A stretch of DNA of 36,852 nucleotides, from positions 1 through 36,852 of the forward strand of contig DUEC01000037.1 in the NCBI GenBank assembly GCA_011176635.1. Direction: 5' to 3'. Below, one piece after another: positions 17,755 through 29,348 of this stretch. The position numbers and the translations under genes are program-made. Position 1 is the stretch's first letter; each line of letters begins with the position of its first letter. The stretch comes from Dehalococcoidia bacterium. Lineage in GTDB: Bacteria > Chloroflexota > Dehalococcoidia > Dehalococcoidales > BS750m-G39. Under the pieces are notes generated by a model. It was not told the origin of the DNA. It ran no database searches and saw only the letters and a program-made list of their open reading frames with translations.

Positions 17755-18549
17755 TCATAGCAGCTTAGCCAGCTTGGCGGCCAGGTTTTCGGCCGCTTGG
17801 CCGGGGCTGTCTCCGCTAATCATCTCGCACTCGGTCTTTCGGGACGGCACGGAGAGACCGGTGACCTCGGTGTGGGCCTTAGCCTTGTCCAGCTCCGGGC
17901 CTTGAGCTCCGATATCGGCCGCCTTCCAGACCGGGACCTGGGTGCGGGCGGCAATCATGATGCGCATTCCCGCGGGAAGACGGGGCAGACCGAGCTCACT
18001 GCTGGCGGTAATCAGGCTGGGCATAGGCGCCTCCAGCACTTCATAGCCGTCCTTGACTATCCTCTTTACCTTGAGCTTCTTATCGGCGGCTTCGATATCG
18101 CAGGCGAGGGTAACCACCGGGATGCCCATTATCTCGGCCAGAATAGAGCCGACCTGGCCGTTGCCCCAGTCGGCGGACTGCCGGCCGCAGAGGACCAGGT
18201 CGTAGGCGCCGATTTTCTCGATGGCTTTGCCCAGGACATAGGCGATACCGAAGCTGTCTAGGTCTTCGAAGGCTTCATCCTGGAGAACGAAGCCTTCGTC
18301 GGTGCCCATAGCTATGGTGTGCTTCACCACCTCGGCAGCCTGCGCCGCCCCCAGGCTTATCACCGTTATCTTGCCGCCTTGCTTGTCCTTGAGCCGGCAG
18401 GCCGCCTCGACGGCCCGCTCGTCAAAGACGCTTATCACCGGCGGCACTCCCGGGGGAGGAATGACCTTTTTGGTCGCGGGGTCAATCTTGAATTTGGCCG
18501 GCGGTATCTCGGGGTCGAGCACCTGTTTAACGCAGACGATAATATTCAT
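17755..18549 (-). CDS. etfB: Electron transfer flavoprotein beta subunit
   Basis: MNIIVCVKQVLDPEIP, DLVLCGRQSADWGNGQVGSILAEIMGIPVVTLA. Confidence 0.96.
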   Translation of the reverse strand: MNIIVCVKQVLDPEIPPAKFKIDPATKKVIPPPGVPPVISVFDERAVEAACRLKDKQGGKITVISLGAAQAAEVVKHTIAMGTDEGFVLQDEAFEDLDSFGIAYVLGKAIEKIGAYDLVLCGRQSADWGNGQVGSILAEIMGIPVVTLACDIEAADKKLKVKRIVKDGYEVLEAPMPSLITASSELGLPRLPAGMRIMIAARTQVPVWKAADIGAQGPELDKAKAHTEVTGLSVPSRKTECEMISGDSPGQAAENLAAKLAKLL

Positions 18550-18573
18550 ACTATTCCCCTCCTCTCCTGTAAT

Positions 18574-20607
<2,034 letters not shown>

Positions 20608-20638
20608 GCTTTACCTCCTGTTTCTTCCCTTATCTTTT

Positions 20639-21367
20639 TTAACCCTCTCGGGCTATGGTTCTTGCCTCCTCGGGGATAGGGGGAGGGACTGGCTCGGCCA
20701 GAATCCTTCTTACCGCCTCAAAGCGAGGGGGACAGGACTGGAAGCAGATGCCGCAGCCTATGCACTTATCCTGGTCGATGACATGGATTAAATTCTTGCC
20801 GCCTATTATCGCCTCCACCGGGCATTTCCTGAGGCAAATCATGCAGCCCTGGCACTTCTCCGGGTCGATATAGTATGAGGTCAGCTTCTTGCGGACATAG
20901 CTTTCCACCGATTCCAGGTCTCGCTTTAACTGCTCCGGGTCTTTGCCTTCGCCTATGCCCAGAGGGCCCATCTCCTTCAGCTGCTTGGTGAAGCTGGTGA
21001 CAAGTTCGGCGAAACGAATTCCTTCGGAGGCGGACACCCATTCAATCCGCAGTCTTTCCGGGTTCAATCCTATCTGCTCCAGCAGTTTCTTACACAGCTT
21101 GGTCATCTCCAGGGCGTGGTAATTGCCTTCGGTGACATAATGGCATTCGTCAAGCCAGCAGCCGCCGATAAACACCCCGTCGGCCCCTTTTAGGAAAGCC
21201 CGGAAGATAAACTTCGGGTCGACTCTGCCGGAGCACATCACCCTTATCACCCTCATGTTAGGGGGGTATTGATACCGGGAAACCCCGGCGAGGTCGGCAC
21301 CGGCATAGCAGCACCAGTTACATAAGAATCCTAAAATCTTTGGTTCAAACTCGTGACTCACAACCAT
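20639..21367 (-). CDS. MvhD/FrhD-like hydrogenase delta domain plus 2x[4Fe-4S] ferredoxin (BamF-like)
   Basis: GFLCNWCCYAGADLAG, MCSGRVDPKFIFRAFLKGADGVFIGGCWLDECHYVTEGNYHA, CQGCMICLRKCP and CIGCGICFQSCP. Confidence 0.92.
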   Translation of the reverse strand: MVVSHEFEPKILGFLCNWCCYAGADLAGVSRYQYPPNMRVIRVMCSGRVDPKFIFRAFLKGADGVFIGGCWLDECHYVTEGNYHALEMTKLCKKLLEQIGLNPERLRIEWVSASEGIRFAELVTSFTKQLKEMGPLGIGEGKDPEQLKRDLESVESYVRKKLTSYYIDPEKCQGCMICLRKCPVEAIIGGKNLIHVIDQDKCIGCGICFQSCPPRFEAVRRILAEPVPPPIPEEARTIAREG

Positions 21368-21401
21368 TTTTAAAGCTCCCTAAAGAGTAACTTTTTTTTC
21401 A

Positions 21402-24400
21402 TTAGCGGACCTTGACCAGGGCGGGAAACGCCGCGTCAATTCCGGCAAAGATTTGCTCATCAGTAAAGTGTTTCGAGGAAATAGCCCCCGTTGGGCACTT
21501 TGTATTACAGAGACCATCTCCCTTACAGAGGACGGGAATAACCCTGGCCTTTTTGCCTTCCGGCGTATCGTGCATCTCTATGGCGCCGTATTTACAGACC
21601 GCCTGGCACTGCCCACAGCCGACGCACTCGCTCTCATTTACCTCGCAGATGGCGCCAGAGGCGGTGACGGTATCCTTGGAGAGAACGGTTGCCGCCCGGC
21701 CGGCAGCTCCGTAGGCCTGGGCAATCGTTTCCGATATATTCTTGGGATAGTGAGCTATCCCGCAGAGGAAAACGCCGTCGGCGGCAAAATCAACAGGCCG
21801 TAATTTTACATGGGCTTCCATGAAGAAACCGTCCGGGTTCAGAGGCACCTTGAATAGCTGGGATATTTCATTGCTCGTCGCCGAGGGAATGACGGCGGCG
21901 GCCAGGGCCAGGGCATCGGTATCTATAGAGACCTTCTTGGCTAGAATAGGGTCGGTGGCGGTAACCCTTAGGATACGCTTGCCGCCCTCTTCAACAACTT
22001 CCACCTGGGGCTTGTCCTCCGGCTCGTAGCGAATGAACTTCACCCCCCGGTTGGCCGCTTCCCGGTAATAGTCCTCGGCAAAGCCGTAGGTCCTCATATC
22101 TCGATAGAGAATGTAGATATCCATCTGGGGGTTGAGCTCTTTTAGTTTCAAAGCGCAGGTTATGGCGTTACTGCAACATACCCGGCTGCAGTAGTTTCGG
22201 TCTTCGTTTCGGCAGCCCACGCATTGAATCATCACCAGGCTCTGGGCGCCGGTTACCTTCTCTTCCCCCTTGGCGATCTGCTCCTCTAACTCCAGCAGGG
22301 TAAATACCCTATCATCCTGCCCGTAAAGGTATTCGGTGGGTTTATATTCTTCGGCGCCGGTAGCGATGACGGTTATGCCGTGTTTTATCTCCTTGATCCT
22401 TTCCCCCGACTTCACCTTGGTTACGAAATTGCCCACGTAACCGGAGGCCTCGGTGATGGTAGCATCGGTATACTTGTGAATCAAGGGGTGCCGGTATACC
22501 TTGCTTATAATATCGCTCAAATAGGCCTGGACATCCATCCCTTCCAGGATGTAATGAATTCTGCGGGCTATGCCCCCCAGCTCTTTATCCTTCTCCACCA
22601 GATAGACCTCAAATCCCTGGTCGGCCAGGCTCAGGGCACTGGTCATGCCGGCTATGCCGCCGCCGACCACCAGCCCCCTTTTGTCCACCGGCAGCTCAAA
22701 TTCGGTTAAGGGCTGTAAAAGAAGGGCTCGGGCTACCGACATCCGCACGATATCCTTTGCCTTTTTGGTGGCGGCTTCCTTTTCCCGGGAGTGGACCCAG
22801 GAGCAGTGTTCCCTTATATTGGCGAATTCAAAGTAATATGGATTGATTCCCCCCTCGCGGAGCGTGTCCCGGAACAGCGGCTCATGCGTCCTGGGGGTGC
22901 AGGCGGCGACGACCACGCGGTTAAGCCCCTTTTCCCTGATGGCGTCGGCTATCCTCTCGGCGGCATCAGTAGAACAGGTAAAGAGGTCTTCCTGGGCGTG
23001 GACGACGTTGTCCAGGGTCAAGGCGTATTCAACCACCGAAGGGACGTCTACCACCCTGCCGATGTTGGCCCCGCAATGACAGACAAAGACCCCCACCCTC
23101 GGTTCCTCGCCGGAGACATCCCTTTCCGGTGGATATACCCTTTCTTTGGCCAGCTTCCCTCGCCGGTAGGCAAGGAGTTGACTGCAGAGGGCGTCGGCCC
23201 CGCTGGCGGTCATAACCGACTCGGGGATATCTATGGGACCACGGAAGGCTCCGCTGACGAAAATTCCCGGGCGGGAGGTCTCAATAGGAGTATCGGGATT
23301 GGTTTTACAGAATCGGTGAGAATTGAGTTCGATGCCGAACTTATCGGCCAATTTTTCCACGTCGTTGGGGGGGGTCAAGCCGACGGCTAATACAACAAGG
23401 TCGAACTCCTCCTCTTTTACTCCGTCATCGGTAGCGTATTTTATGGTTACATTCTTGCTTTCCGGCAGTTCCTTGCCTATCGATACGTAGCTTCTTATAA
23501 AGCGAATGCCGGGAAGATTCTCCGTCCTCTGATAAAATCGCTCAAAGTCCTTGCCGAACGAGCGGATGTCGTTGTGGAATATGGTACACTTGGCATCGGC
23601 GTCATGGTCTTTGGTTAAAATCACCTGCTTCTGGGTGTAGGTGCAGCATACGGCCGAGCAGTAGCTGTTGCCGCCGGGGATAACCTGCCGGGAACCGACG
23701 CAGGAAATCCAGGCTATATTCTTGGGGTGCTTGCCGTCGGAAGGGCGCCTTATCTCGCCTTCGTAAGGCCCGGTGGAGCATAGTATTCGTTCAAAGTCGA
23801 GGCCGCTTACCACGTTCGGCATCTTGCCGTAGCCATAGTCACCCCTCGGCCTGGCGTCAAATGCCTCGTAGCCCGGAGCCAGGATGATGGCCCCTACCTC
23901 TATTTCTAGCTTCTTCTCCTTTTGATGGAGGTCTATGGCGTCGTTCTTGCAGACTCCCACGCAGATGTTGCATTTCTCGTCTTTAAGGAAGAGGCAGGTC
24001 TCGGGGTCTATATAGGTGATAAGCGGCACCGATTGGGAGAAGTATATATGGGTGCATTTACTCAAGGACAGGTTTTGATTATATTTATCGGGGATTTTGA
24101 CCGGGCAGTACTCGGTGCAGGTGGTACAACCCCGGCATTTATCATCTAAAATGTATCTGGGCTTCTTAATCAGGGTTACCTTGAAGTCTCCGGCTTCCCC
24201 TTCCACCTTGTCGACATCGGTATAGGTCATAATCTCTATATTGGGATGCCGGTCGCATTCAATGAACTTGGGAGATTCGATGCACAAAGAGCAGTCGTTG
24301 GTGGGGAAGGTCTTATCGAGCTGGGCCATCTTGCCGCCGATAGCCGGCGATTTGTCGACTAAATAAACCTTAAAGCCCATCTCGGCCAGGTCAAGGGAGG

Positions 24401-24503
24401 CCTGGATACCGCTGATTCCCCCACCGACGACCATAACATCGCCGATGTTGCTTTCTTCTTCGGTACTGTTAACAATCTGTTCTTCAACCGTTTCTTTTTC
24501 CAC
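21402..24503 (-). CDS. HdrA-like protein with two FAD-binding halves and multiple ferredoxin motifs (BamE-like)
   Basis: VVGGGISGIQASLDLAEMG, CRGCTTCTEYCP, VGSRQ...YCSAVCCTYTQKQ, second VVGGGIAGMTSALSLADQG, CVGCGQCQAVC. Confidence 0.94.
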   Translation of the reverse strand: MEKETVEEQIVNSTEEESNIGDVMVVGGGISGIQASLDLAEMGFKVYLVDKSPAIGGKMAQLDKTFPTNDCSLCIESPKFIECDRHPNIEIMTYTDVDKVEGEAGDFKVTLIKKPRYILDDKCRGCTTCTEYCPVKIPDKYNQNLSLSKCTHIYFSQSVPLITYIDPETCLFLKDEKCNICVGVCKNDAIDLHQKEKKLEIEVGAIILAPGYEAFDARPRGDYGYGKMPNVVSGLDFERILCSTGPYEGEIRRPSDGKHPKNIAWISCVGSRQVIPGGNSYCSAVCCTYTQKQVILTKDHDADAKCTIFHNDIRSFGKDFERFYQRTENLPGIRFIRSYVSIGKELPESKNVTIKYATDDGVKEEEFDLVVLAVGLTPPNDVEKLADKFGIELNSHRFCKTNPDTPIETSRPGIFVSGAFRGPIDIPESVMTASGADALCSQLLAYRRGKLAKERVYPPERDVSGEEPRVGVFVCHCGANIGRVVDVPSVVEYALTLDNVVHAQEDLFTCSTDAAERIADAIREKGLNRVVVAACTPRTHEPLFRDTLREGGINPYYFEFANIREHCSWVHSREKEAATKKAKDIVRMSVARALLLQPLTEFELPVDKRGLVVGGGIAGMTSALSLADQGFEVYLVEKDKELGGIARRIHYILEGMDVQAYLSDIISKVYRHPLIHKYTDATITEASGYVGNFVTKVKSGERIKEIKHGITVIATGAEEYKPTEYLYGQDDRVFTLLELEEQIAKGEEKVTGAQSLVMIQCVGCRNEDRNYCSRVCCSNAITCALKLKELNPQMDIYILYRDMRTYGFAEDYYREAANRGVKFIRYEPEDKPQVEVVEEGGKRILRVTATDPILAKKVSIDTDALALAAAVIPSATSNEISQLFKVPLNPDGFFMEAHVKLRPVDFAADGVFLCGIAHYPKNISETIAQAYGAAGRAATVLSKDTVTASGAICEVNESECVGCGQCQAVCKYGAIEMHDTPEGKKARVIPVLCKGDGLCNTKCPTGAISSKHFTDEQIFAGIDAAFPALVKVR

Positions 24504-24539
24504 TTCGCTTCGTCCTTAAATCAAGTTTCTGGGACTTGC

Positions 24540-25697
24540 CTAAATCGCCTCCTGGATAATCTCGGTGATGTCTTTAATCTCGATGACTTTACTGTCCTCC
24601 AGGGTTAATTGGCTGTCCTTAAAATTGATGATGCAATACGGGCAGGCGGTGACCAGCACCTCAGCCCCGGCATCGATGGCTTGTTGTAGTCTCAAGTCGG
24701 AGAGCCTTTCCCCCTTTTTGGTCTCCATCCAGATTCTTCCCCCGCCGCCGCCGCAGCAAAGGGAGTTTTCTCTGGAATCGGCCATCTCAACCAGTTCTAA
24801 ACCGGGCACCTTCTTTAAGACCTCTCTGGGTTCGTCGTATATGCCGTTATGCCGCCCCAGGTAACACGGGTCGTGGTAAGTAACCTTCTTCTTATACTCC
24901 CTGGTGAGCTTTAGTTTTCCCTCATTGATAAGCTCGAATAGATATTGGGAGACATGGACCACCTCAAAGTTGGCCTTAAATTCGGTATACTCGTTTTTGA
25001 AGGCGTGGTAGCAATGAGGGGAGGAAACCAGGATTTTCTTCACCCCGTTATCGATAAAGGTCTTGATGTTTTCCTTAGCCAGGCGTTTGAATAATTGCTC
25101 GTTGCCCGCCTTGCGCACGCTCTCGCCGCAGCAGACCTCTTTGGAGCCTAGAATCCCGAAGTCCACCCCGAGCTTGGTCAGGATTTGGCCGGTTGCCCGG
25201 GCTACGCTCTGGACTCGCGGGTCGAAGGCCGGGGTACAGCAGGGGAAATACAATAGCTCGGTGCCCTCGGTGAAGTCCTTTATTCCCAGGTCTTTGGCCC
25301 AGTTGGCCCGGCCCTCCGCTTCCTGCTGCCAGGGATTACCGACACTGGCGATGCTGGTCATTACTCCCCGCAGGTTGGGGATGCTGGCCGGGACTACGCC
25401 GTCGGGGACTAAGAGGCGGCGCATAGCCCTCATGACATCGATAATTTTCACCCCGCGCGGGCAGCGCTCCACGCAGGCGCCGCAGGTGGCGCACAGCCAT
25501 ATGTCCTCCGAGCCGAAATCGACCACGCCTAACTGTGCCTGGTGGATAATACTGCGAACGAAGAATTTTCTCACCCGGTTCCAGGGACAGGCCGTCTCGC
25601 ACAGTCCGCATTGATAGCATAAACTGAAGGCTTCTCCACCAGTTTCTTTTATGCCGTCTATTACCTCTTTAAAGGGGGCTAAGGCCAGAGTCTCCAT
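24540..25697 (-). CDS. HdrD-like (Fe-S)-binding protein with two CCG domains (BamD-like)
   Basis: CYQCGLCETACPW, CATCGACVERCP, KEVCCGESVRK, SLCCGGGGGRIW. Confidence 0.93.
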   Translation of the reverse strand: METLALAPFKEVIDGIKETGGEAFSLCYQCGLCETACPWNRVRKFFVRSIIHQAQLGVVDFGSEDIWLCATCGACVERCPRGVKIIDVMRAMRRLLVPDGVVPASIPNLRGVMTSIASVGNPWQQEAEGRANWAKDLGIKDFTEGTELLYFPCCTPAFDPRVQSVARATGQILTKLGVDFGILGSKEVCCGESVRKAGNEQLFKRLAKENIKTFIDNGVKKILVSSPHCYHAFKNEYTEFKANFEVVHVSQYLFELINEGKLKLTREYKKKVTYHDPCYLGRHNGIYDEPREVLKKVPGLELVEMADSRENSLCCGGGGGRIWMETKKGERLSDLRLQQAIDAGAEVLVTACPYCIINFKDSQLTLEDSKVIEIKDITEIIQEAI

Positions 25698-25732
25698 TAT
25701 CTTTTTTAATCCTCTTCTTTCGCCTTAATGTT

Positions 25733-26257
25733 TTAACCCTTGGCTAATCGGGCCAGGCTGTCCTTTACCGTCTTCAATCCGTGTTTTTTTACTAATGATT
25801 CCAGTCCTATCTCCATCTCCTCCGGCTTCTCTTCTTCTTCACCTTCCTCTTCCCTTTCTTCGTAGGTCAGGGCATCGGATAGGCACCACTGGACACATAG
25901 CGGCTCTTCCAGCGGCGGTTCTTCTTCACACATATCGCATTTTAGAGGGAGGTCGGAATCGGGGTCTTTGAAAAGGTCCCGGGACGGGCAGGAAGCCCGG
26001 CAGAAACTGCACTCGTCATATTGCTTGCCGTCAATGGTATAAATGTCTCTGCCGTTACATTCGGCTTCGGTATACTCGCCGGCCAGTACCGGAACATAAA
26101 TATCTTTTAGCGGGTCAAAAAGCACCCGAATCCGGGACCTCTCCGGGTTGGTGCTGCTGTATTTCGGCGCGGCGTGAAAGGCGGAGCAGACTGCCTCACA
26201 TGAACGGCAACCGTTGCATTTGTCGACGTCTATCTTGATTACCTTGACTTTTTTCAT
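25733..26257 (-). CDS. Multi-cluster 4Fe-4S ferredoxin protein (BamC-like)
   Basis: CNGCRSCEAVCSAFH, CSFCRASCPSRD, CDMCEEEPPLEEPLCVQWC; Glu-rich C-terminal stretch. Confidence 0.9.
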   Translation of the reverse strand: MKKVKVIKIDVDKCNGCRSCEAVCSAFHAAPKYSSTNPERSRIRVLFDPLKDIYVPVLAGEYTEAECNGRDIYTIDGKQYDECSFCRASCPSRDLFKDPDSDLPLKCDMCEEEPPLEEPLCVQWCLSDALTYEEREEEGEEEEKPEEMEIGLESLVKKHGLKTVKDSLARLAKG

Positions 26258-28275
26258 TTTTTAGAATCCCTCTTAGTGGCAGGTTTCTGGCTTTTGGTGC
26301 TCTTTGCCGCCTTGGCTTTTTTCTCTTTATAGACCCCTCTTTGTTCAAAGTCCTGGCTGACGTAATCCAGCCCCAGTTCTTCTAAAGTCTCTTTGGTGGG
26401 AATACCTTCGTTGTTCCATCCCTTGAATTTATAGTACTCGTCGAGCAGTTTAGCCTCTATCTCAGGGAATCTCCTCTTCCAGTGGTCTTCAGGCGGCTTC
26501 TCGTCGGCTCGCCTCATGCCCCTTCTGACGTTAATGGCTCTAATTAGAGTCCGGTTCCTTCTGGCTATCTGCCATAGTTTAGCTTCATCGATGTCCATCC
26601 CGGTGGCGGATGAGATTAACCTGGGCAAATTGTGGATATGATAGGGAGGCTTGATGGGAAACGACGACAGGCCGGCGCAGATGCCGGTGGCGTCGTCGAT
26701 GTAGTGCATCGTCTCCTGCCATTCCACCAGCTCGCAGGTGGCTTCAGGCGTCGGGAAATTGGGAAAGGCGGTGCCCGGTTCCCCCCAGTTCAGGACGAAG
26801 TCCTTAATCTCTTCTTTGGGCACCTGTATCCAGTCCTTGACGAACTCCTCCCTCTCCTCTTTGGTAGGGAAGGGCGCCTGGGGTATCTGCCCCTCAATCT
26901 GGGTAATATTTATCTTCTCACCGGTGGACCACATGAGATAGTAAATAGGGTTCAGCGTCCCCAGTTTGATAGGAATCTGCTCATGTTTCTTAATAGTATT
27001 ATGGTCGTAGGCCTCTGCCCCCTTGCCAATCTTACGAGCCGCCCAGTAAACGCCATCGGCCAGAACATCTCCGATACCTTCCCGCCGCACGATTTTTTCA
27101 AGCAGATAGAAGAATCTCTCCTCGTTATCGGCGGGGAATCCGGGCATGTCCTGGTCGGTCAGGATGCTGGCTTCATAGAGCTCAACGGCGAAGGCCATAA
27201 CCTGTGGGGTTGTGTATCCGTCGACTCCATACTCCTGGGCCAGGCCGGCGATTCTAAAACCAAAATCCAGGTCCGACATGGCGGCCATGGTATAGGTAAG
27301 CTTGGAGTAGCATTTCATCATGTATCTTTCCAGTTTGGGGTGGGTAATTATTCCCCCGCATTTCATCGGGCAGTTGTAGCAGCTTATCAGCCGCTCCACC
27401 GTTTTGTCCTGGGTCTCTTTCCACTTGGCTTCGACTTCCTCGTTCCAAAAATTCTTTCGCCTTTCGCGGGCATTGCCCCAGGCGAAACTGGCGGTGTGCC
27501 ACTGCTCGTCGTGTAGCGACATCTCCTGGGGCGAGCCGAGCCCGGCTAAAATGGGCGGCACCCCCTTAATCGGATTTTCTCCCCGGTGCTGTATGTATTT
27601 CAGCACTTCGGTGCAGAGCTCAAAAAACTCAGCCGGTTGGGCGATATTGATGTCCTTGGTTCCGCGGACGGCTATCGCCTTTAACCCCTTGTCTCCCATA
27701 ACGGCGCCTATTCCGCCCCGGCTGGCGCTGGAGCGGCCCTGCTCGATGGAGGCGAAATAGACCCTATTTTCACCGGCCAGGCCGATGGTTGCCACCTGGG
27801 CTTTCGGCTCCTTCAACTCCTGCCTGATAAGCTCGGCGGTTTCAAGGGAGCCTTTGCCTTTAAGATGGCTGGCATCGCGTATTTCTACTTTGTCGTTGTG
27901 TATCCACAGATAGACCAGTTCGGGGGACCTGCCGCGAATGACCACTTTGTCGTAGCCGGCAAACTTCAGCTCCGGTGCCCAGAATCCTCCCATTATTGAA
28001 TAGGCCATTAACAGGGTCTGGGGAGAAAAGGTAGAAACAATGGTGCGATTGGCGCCCGGAGCCGGCGTGCCGGCTAGGATTCCGGCGCTGAATATGAGCA
28101 GGTTCTCCGGGTCGAATGGTTTAGTTTCAGGGGGGACCCTGTCCCAGAGCATCCTGGCGTTGGTACCCAGACCCCCCAGGTGGAGTTCAGTTAGTCCCGG
28201 GTCAGTTCCCTCTTTCTCAATGCTTCCCCGGGATAAGTCGATTTCTAGGTTAATCCCTGTCTCGGCAAACCTCAT
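26254..28275 (-). CDS. Aldehyde:ferredoxin oxidoreductase family, tungsten-pterin protein (BamB-like)
   Basis: AOR fold motifs (GGLGTNARMLWDR, SASRGGIGAVMGDKGLKAIAVRG, CYNCPMKCGG); C-terminal INVRRGMRRADEKPPEDHWKRRFPE...LLDEYYKFKGWNNEGIPTKETLEELGLDYV. Confidence 0.92.
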   Translation of the reverse strand: MRFAETGINLEIDLSRGSIEKEGTDPGLTELHLGGLGTNARMLWDRVPPETKPFDPENLLIFSAGILAGTPAPGANRTIVSTFSPQTLLMAYSIMGGFWAPELKFAGYDKVVIRGRSPELVYLWIHNDKVEIRDASHLKGKGSLETAELIRQELKEPKAQVATIGLAGENRVYFASIEQGRSSASRGGIGAVMGDKGLKAIAVRGTKDINIAQPAEFFELCTEVLKYIQHRGENPIKGVPPILAGLGSPQEMSLHDEQWHTASFAWGNARERRKNFWNEEVEAKWKETQDKTVERLISCYNCPMKCGGIITHPKLERYMMKCYSKLTYTMAAMSDLDFGFRIAGLAQEYGVDGYTTPQVMAFAVELYEASILTDQDMPGFPADNEERFFYLLEKIVRREGIGDVLADGVYWAARKIGKGAEAYDHNTIKKHEQIPIKLGTLNPIYYLMWSTGEKINITQIEGQIPQAPFPTKEEREEFVKDWIQVPKEEIKDFVLNWGEPGTAFPNFPTPEATCELVEWQETMHYIDDATGICAGLSSFPIKPPYHIHNLPRLISSATGMDIDEAKLWQIARRNRTLIRAINVRRGMRRADEKPPEDHWKRRFPEIEAKLLDEYYKFKGWNNEGIPTKETLEELGLDYVSQDFEQRGVYKEKKAKAAKSTKSQKPATKRDSKK

Positions 28276-28303
28276 TTTTTACCCCCTAAAGGCTACCTGT
28301 CCT

Positions 28304-29167
28304 CTAAATAGCACTTCCGGCTAAGTGTTTAGCCCTCCTTGCGCCCCGGTATTTCCTGGACACTGAATCGAAGTATTCATTGGCTTTCTCGGTGAGCAGG
28401 CCGCGGTATTCATTGAATAGAGCCGTTGCCTGGGGACGCAGCCAGTTATCGGGGAGCAGTTCCAGCGGCAGGTCCGGGTCGGAGAAGGGCAGCTTGCGGT
28501 ATTCATGGATAAGGTTGAAGCGGGCCACAAAACACTCGCTGGATTCAATAGTTTCTCCATTCTCTAATCGTCTCCGGTGCTCTTCCAGCTTGGGGTGATA
28601 CTCGCCCAGGAAACCGACGTACTTCTGGTGTATCTTGCCCAGGTCCCAGCAGTGGGAGACTATCTTCCTCGGGTCGGTACCGCCCTGATGCTGGGCACTG
28701 AAGATATTAACATATTCCTCGATATTGAGTCTCTCTAGCAGGTTCTTCACCTCTCTGGTCAGGTCGTAGGGTGAGATCCAGGTAGCCTCGCCTAGAGCCC
28801 CGTAGCCCATCAAGCCCAGCTCAAGGCGCAGCCTGTCCCTTGCCTGCCGCTTGCGTTCCGGTATGGAGTAGGTAACGATATTCCAGTTTCCGTCCCAGCG
28901 GGACTCCTTGCGCTGGAAAATGCGCTGCGCTCCCTCGGTCAGCAGGCTGTGCCCCTCATTGGTCAGCGAGTAGTAGCTTTTGCGGTTGCTACGCTTTGCC
29001 TTGAGGAGACCGGAACGGCACATCCTGGAGACCGCCGACCTGATAGCCTGCTCCGACAGGCCGAAATTGCTCAGCAGCCTGACCAGACTGCCAATTCCGA
29101 TTTCGCCGCCCCTATGGAGCACGTAGTCGCCATAGAGGGTCAGCATAGCGGCTCTAGGACCAAACAT
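28304..29167 (-). CDS. PaaX-family transcriptional regulator
   Basis: N-terminal wHTH LYGDYVLHRGGEIGIGSLVRLLSNFGLSEQAIRSAVSRMCRSGLLKAKRSNRKSYYSLT; middle domain W..YSIPE. Confidence 0.9.
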   Translation of the reverse strand: MFGPRAAMLTLYGDYVLHRGGEIGIGSLVRLLSNFGLSEQAIRSAVSRMCRSGLLKAKRSNRKSYYSLTNEGHSLLTEGAQRIFQRKESRWDGNWNIVTYSIPERKRQARDRLRLELGLMGYGALGEATWISPYDLTREVKNLLERLNIEEYVNIFSAQHQGGTDPRKIVSHCWDLGKIHQKYVGFLGEYHPKLEEHRRRLENGETIESSECFVARFNLIHEYRKLPFSDPDLPLELLPDNWLRPQATALFNEYRGLLTEKANEYFDSVSRKYRGARRAKHLAGSAI

Positions 29168-29187
29168 CAGTATGTCTCATATTTAAT

Positions 29188-29208
29188 ATTGCGTTAATTT
29201 CACGCTAT
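29188..29208. promoter_or_regulatory. 21-bp imperfect palindrome, candidate operator in the paaX/fdhD divergent region
   Basis: ATTGCGTTAATTTCACGCTAT: half-sites ATnGCGTnAA / TTnACGCnAT, 8 of 10 positions paired, next to the paaX start. Confidence 0.5.
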
Positions 29209-29348
29209 ATTATAATACTAGCATACGGCATCGGTCATGTCAATACTTTTTGGCTTCAAGTAATCTTTAAAAGATGGCTTGGGCTGGAGCTAGCCAGCCC
29301 GCCTTAAAACTGCTATATTTAGAGAGAGGTGGAGGCCCCGTAGATAAA

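Noticed and set aside
22791-23390. 199-aa plus-strand ORF inside the HdrA-like gene
   Set aside because: Antisense of a strongly conserved coding region; low-complexity composition, no motif.
21402-24503. Selenocysteine in the HdrA/BamE-like protein, as reported in some Bam systems
   Set aside because: The ORF is uninterrupted for 1033 codons, so no in-frame TGA needs decoding.
26250-26265. A6 run at the AOR/ferredoxin junction (TCTAAAAAATGAAAAAAGTC) as a programmed -1 frameshift fusion
   Set aside because: The 4-nt ATGA overlap explains it as ordinary translational coupling; the heptamer T AAA AAA is not a classic slippery site.
26632-27516. 294-aa plus-strand ORF opposite the AOR gene
   Set aside because: Antisense shadow of a clearly coding AOR in GC-rich DNA; no recognisable domain.
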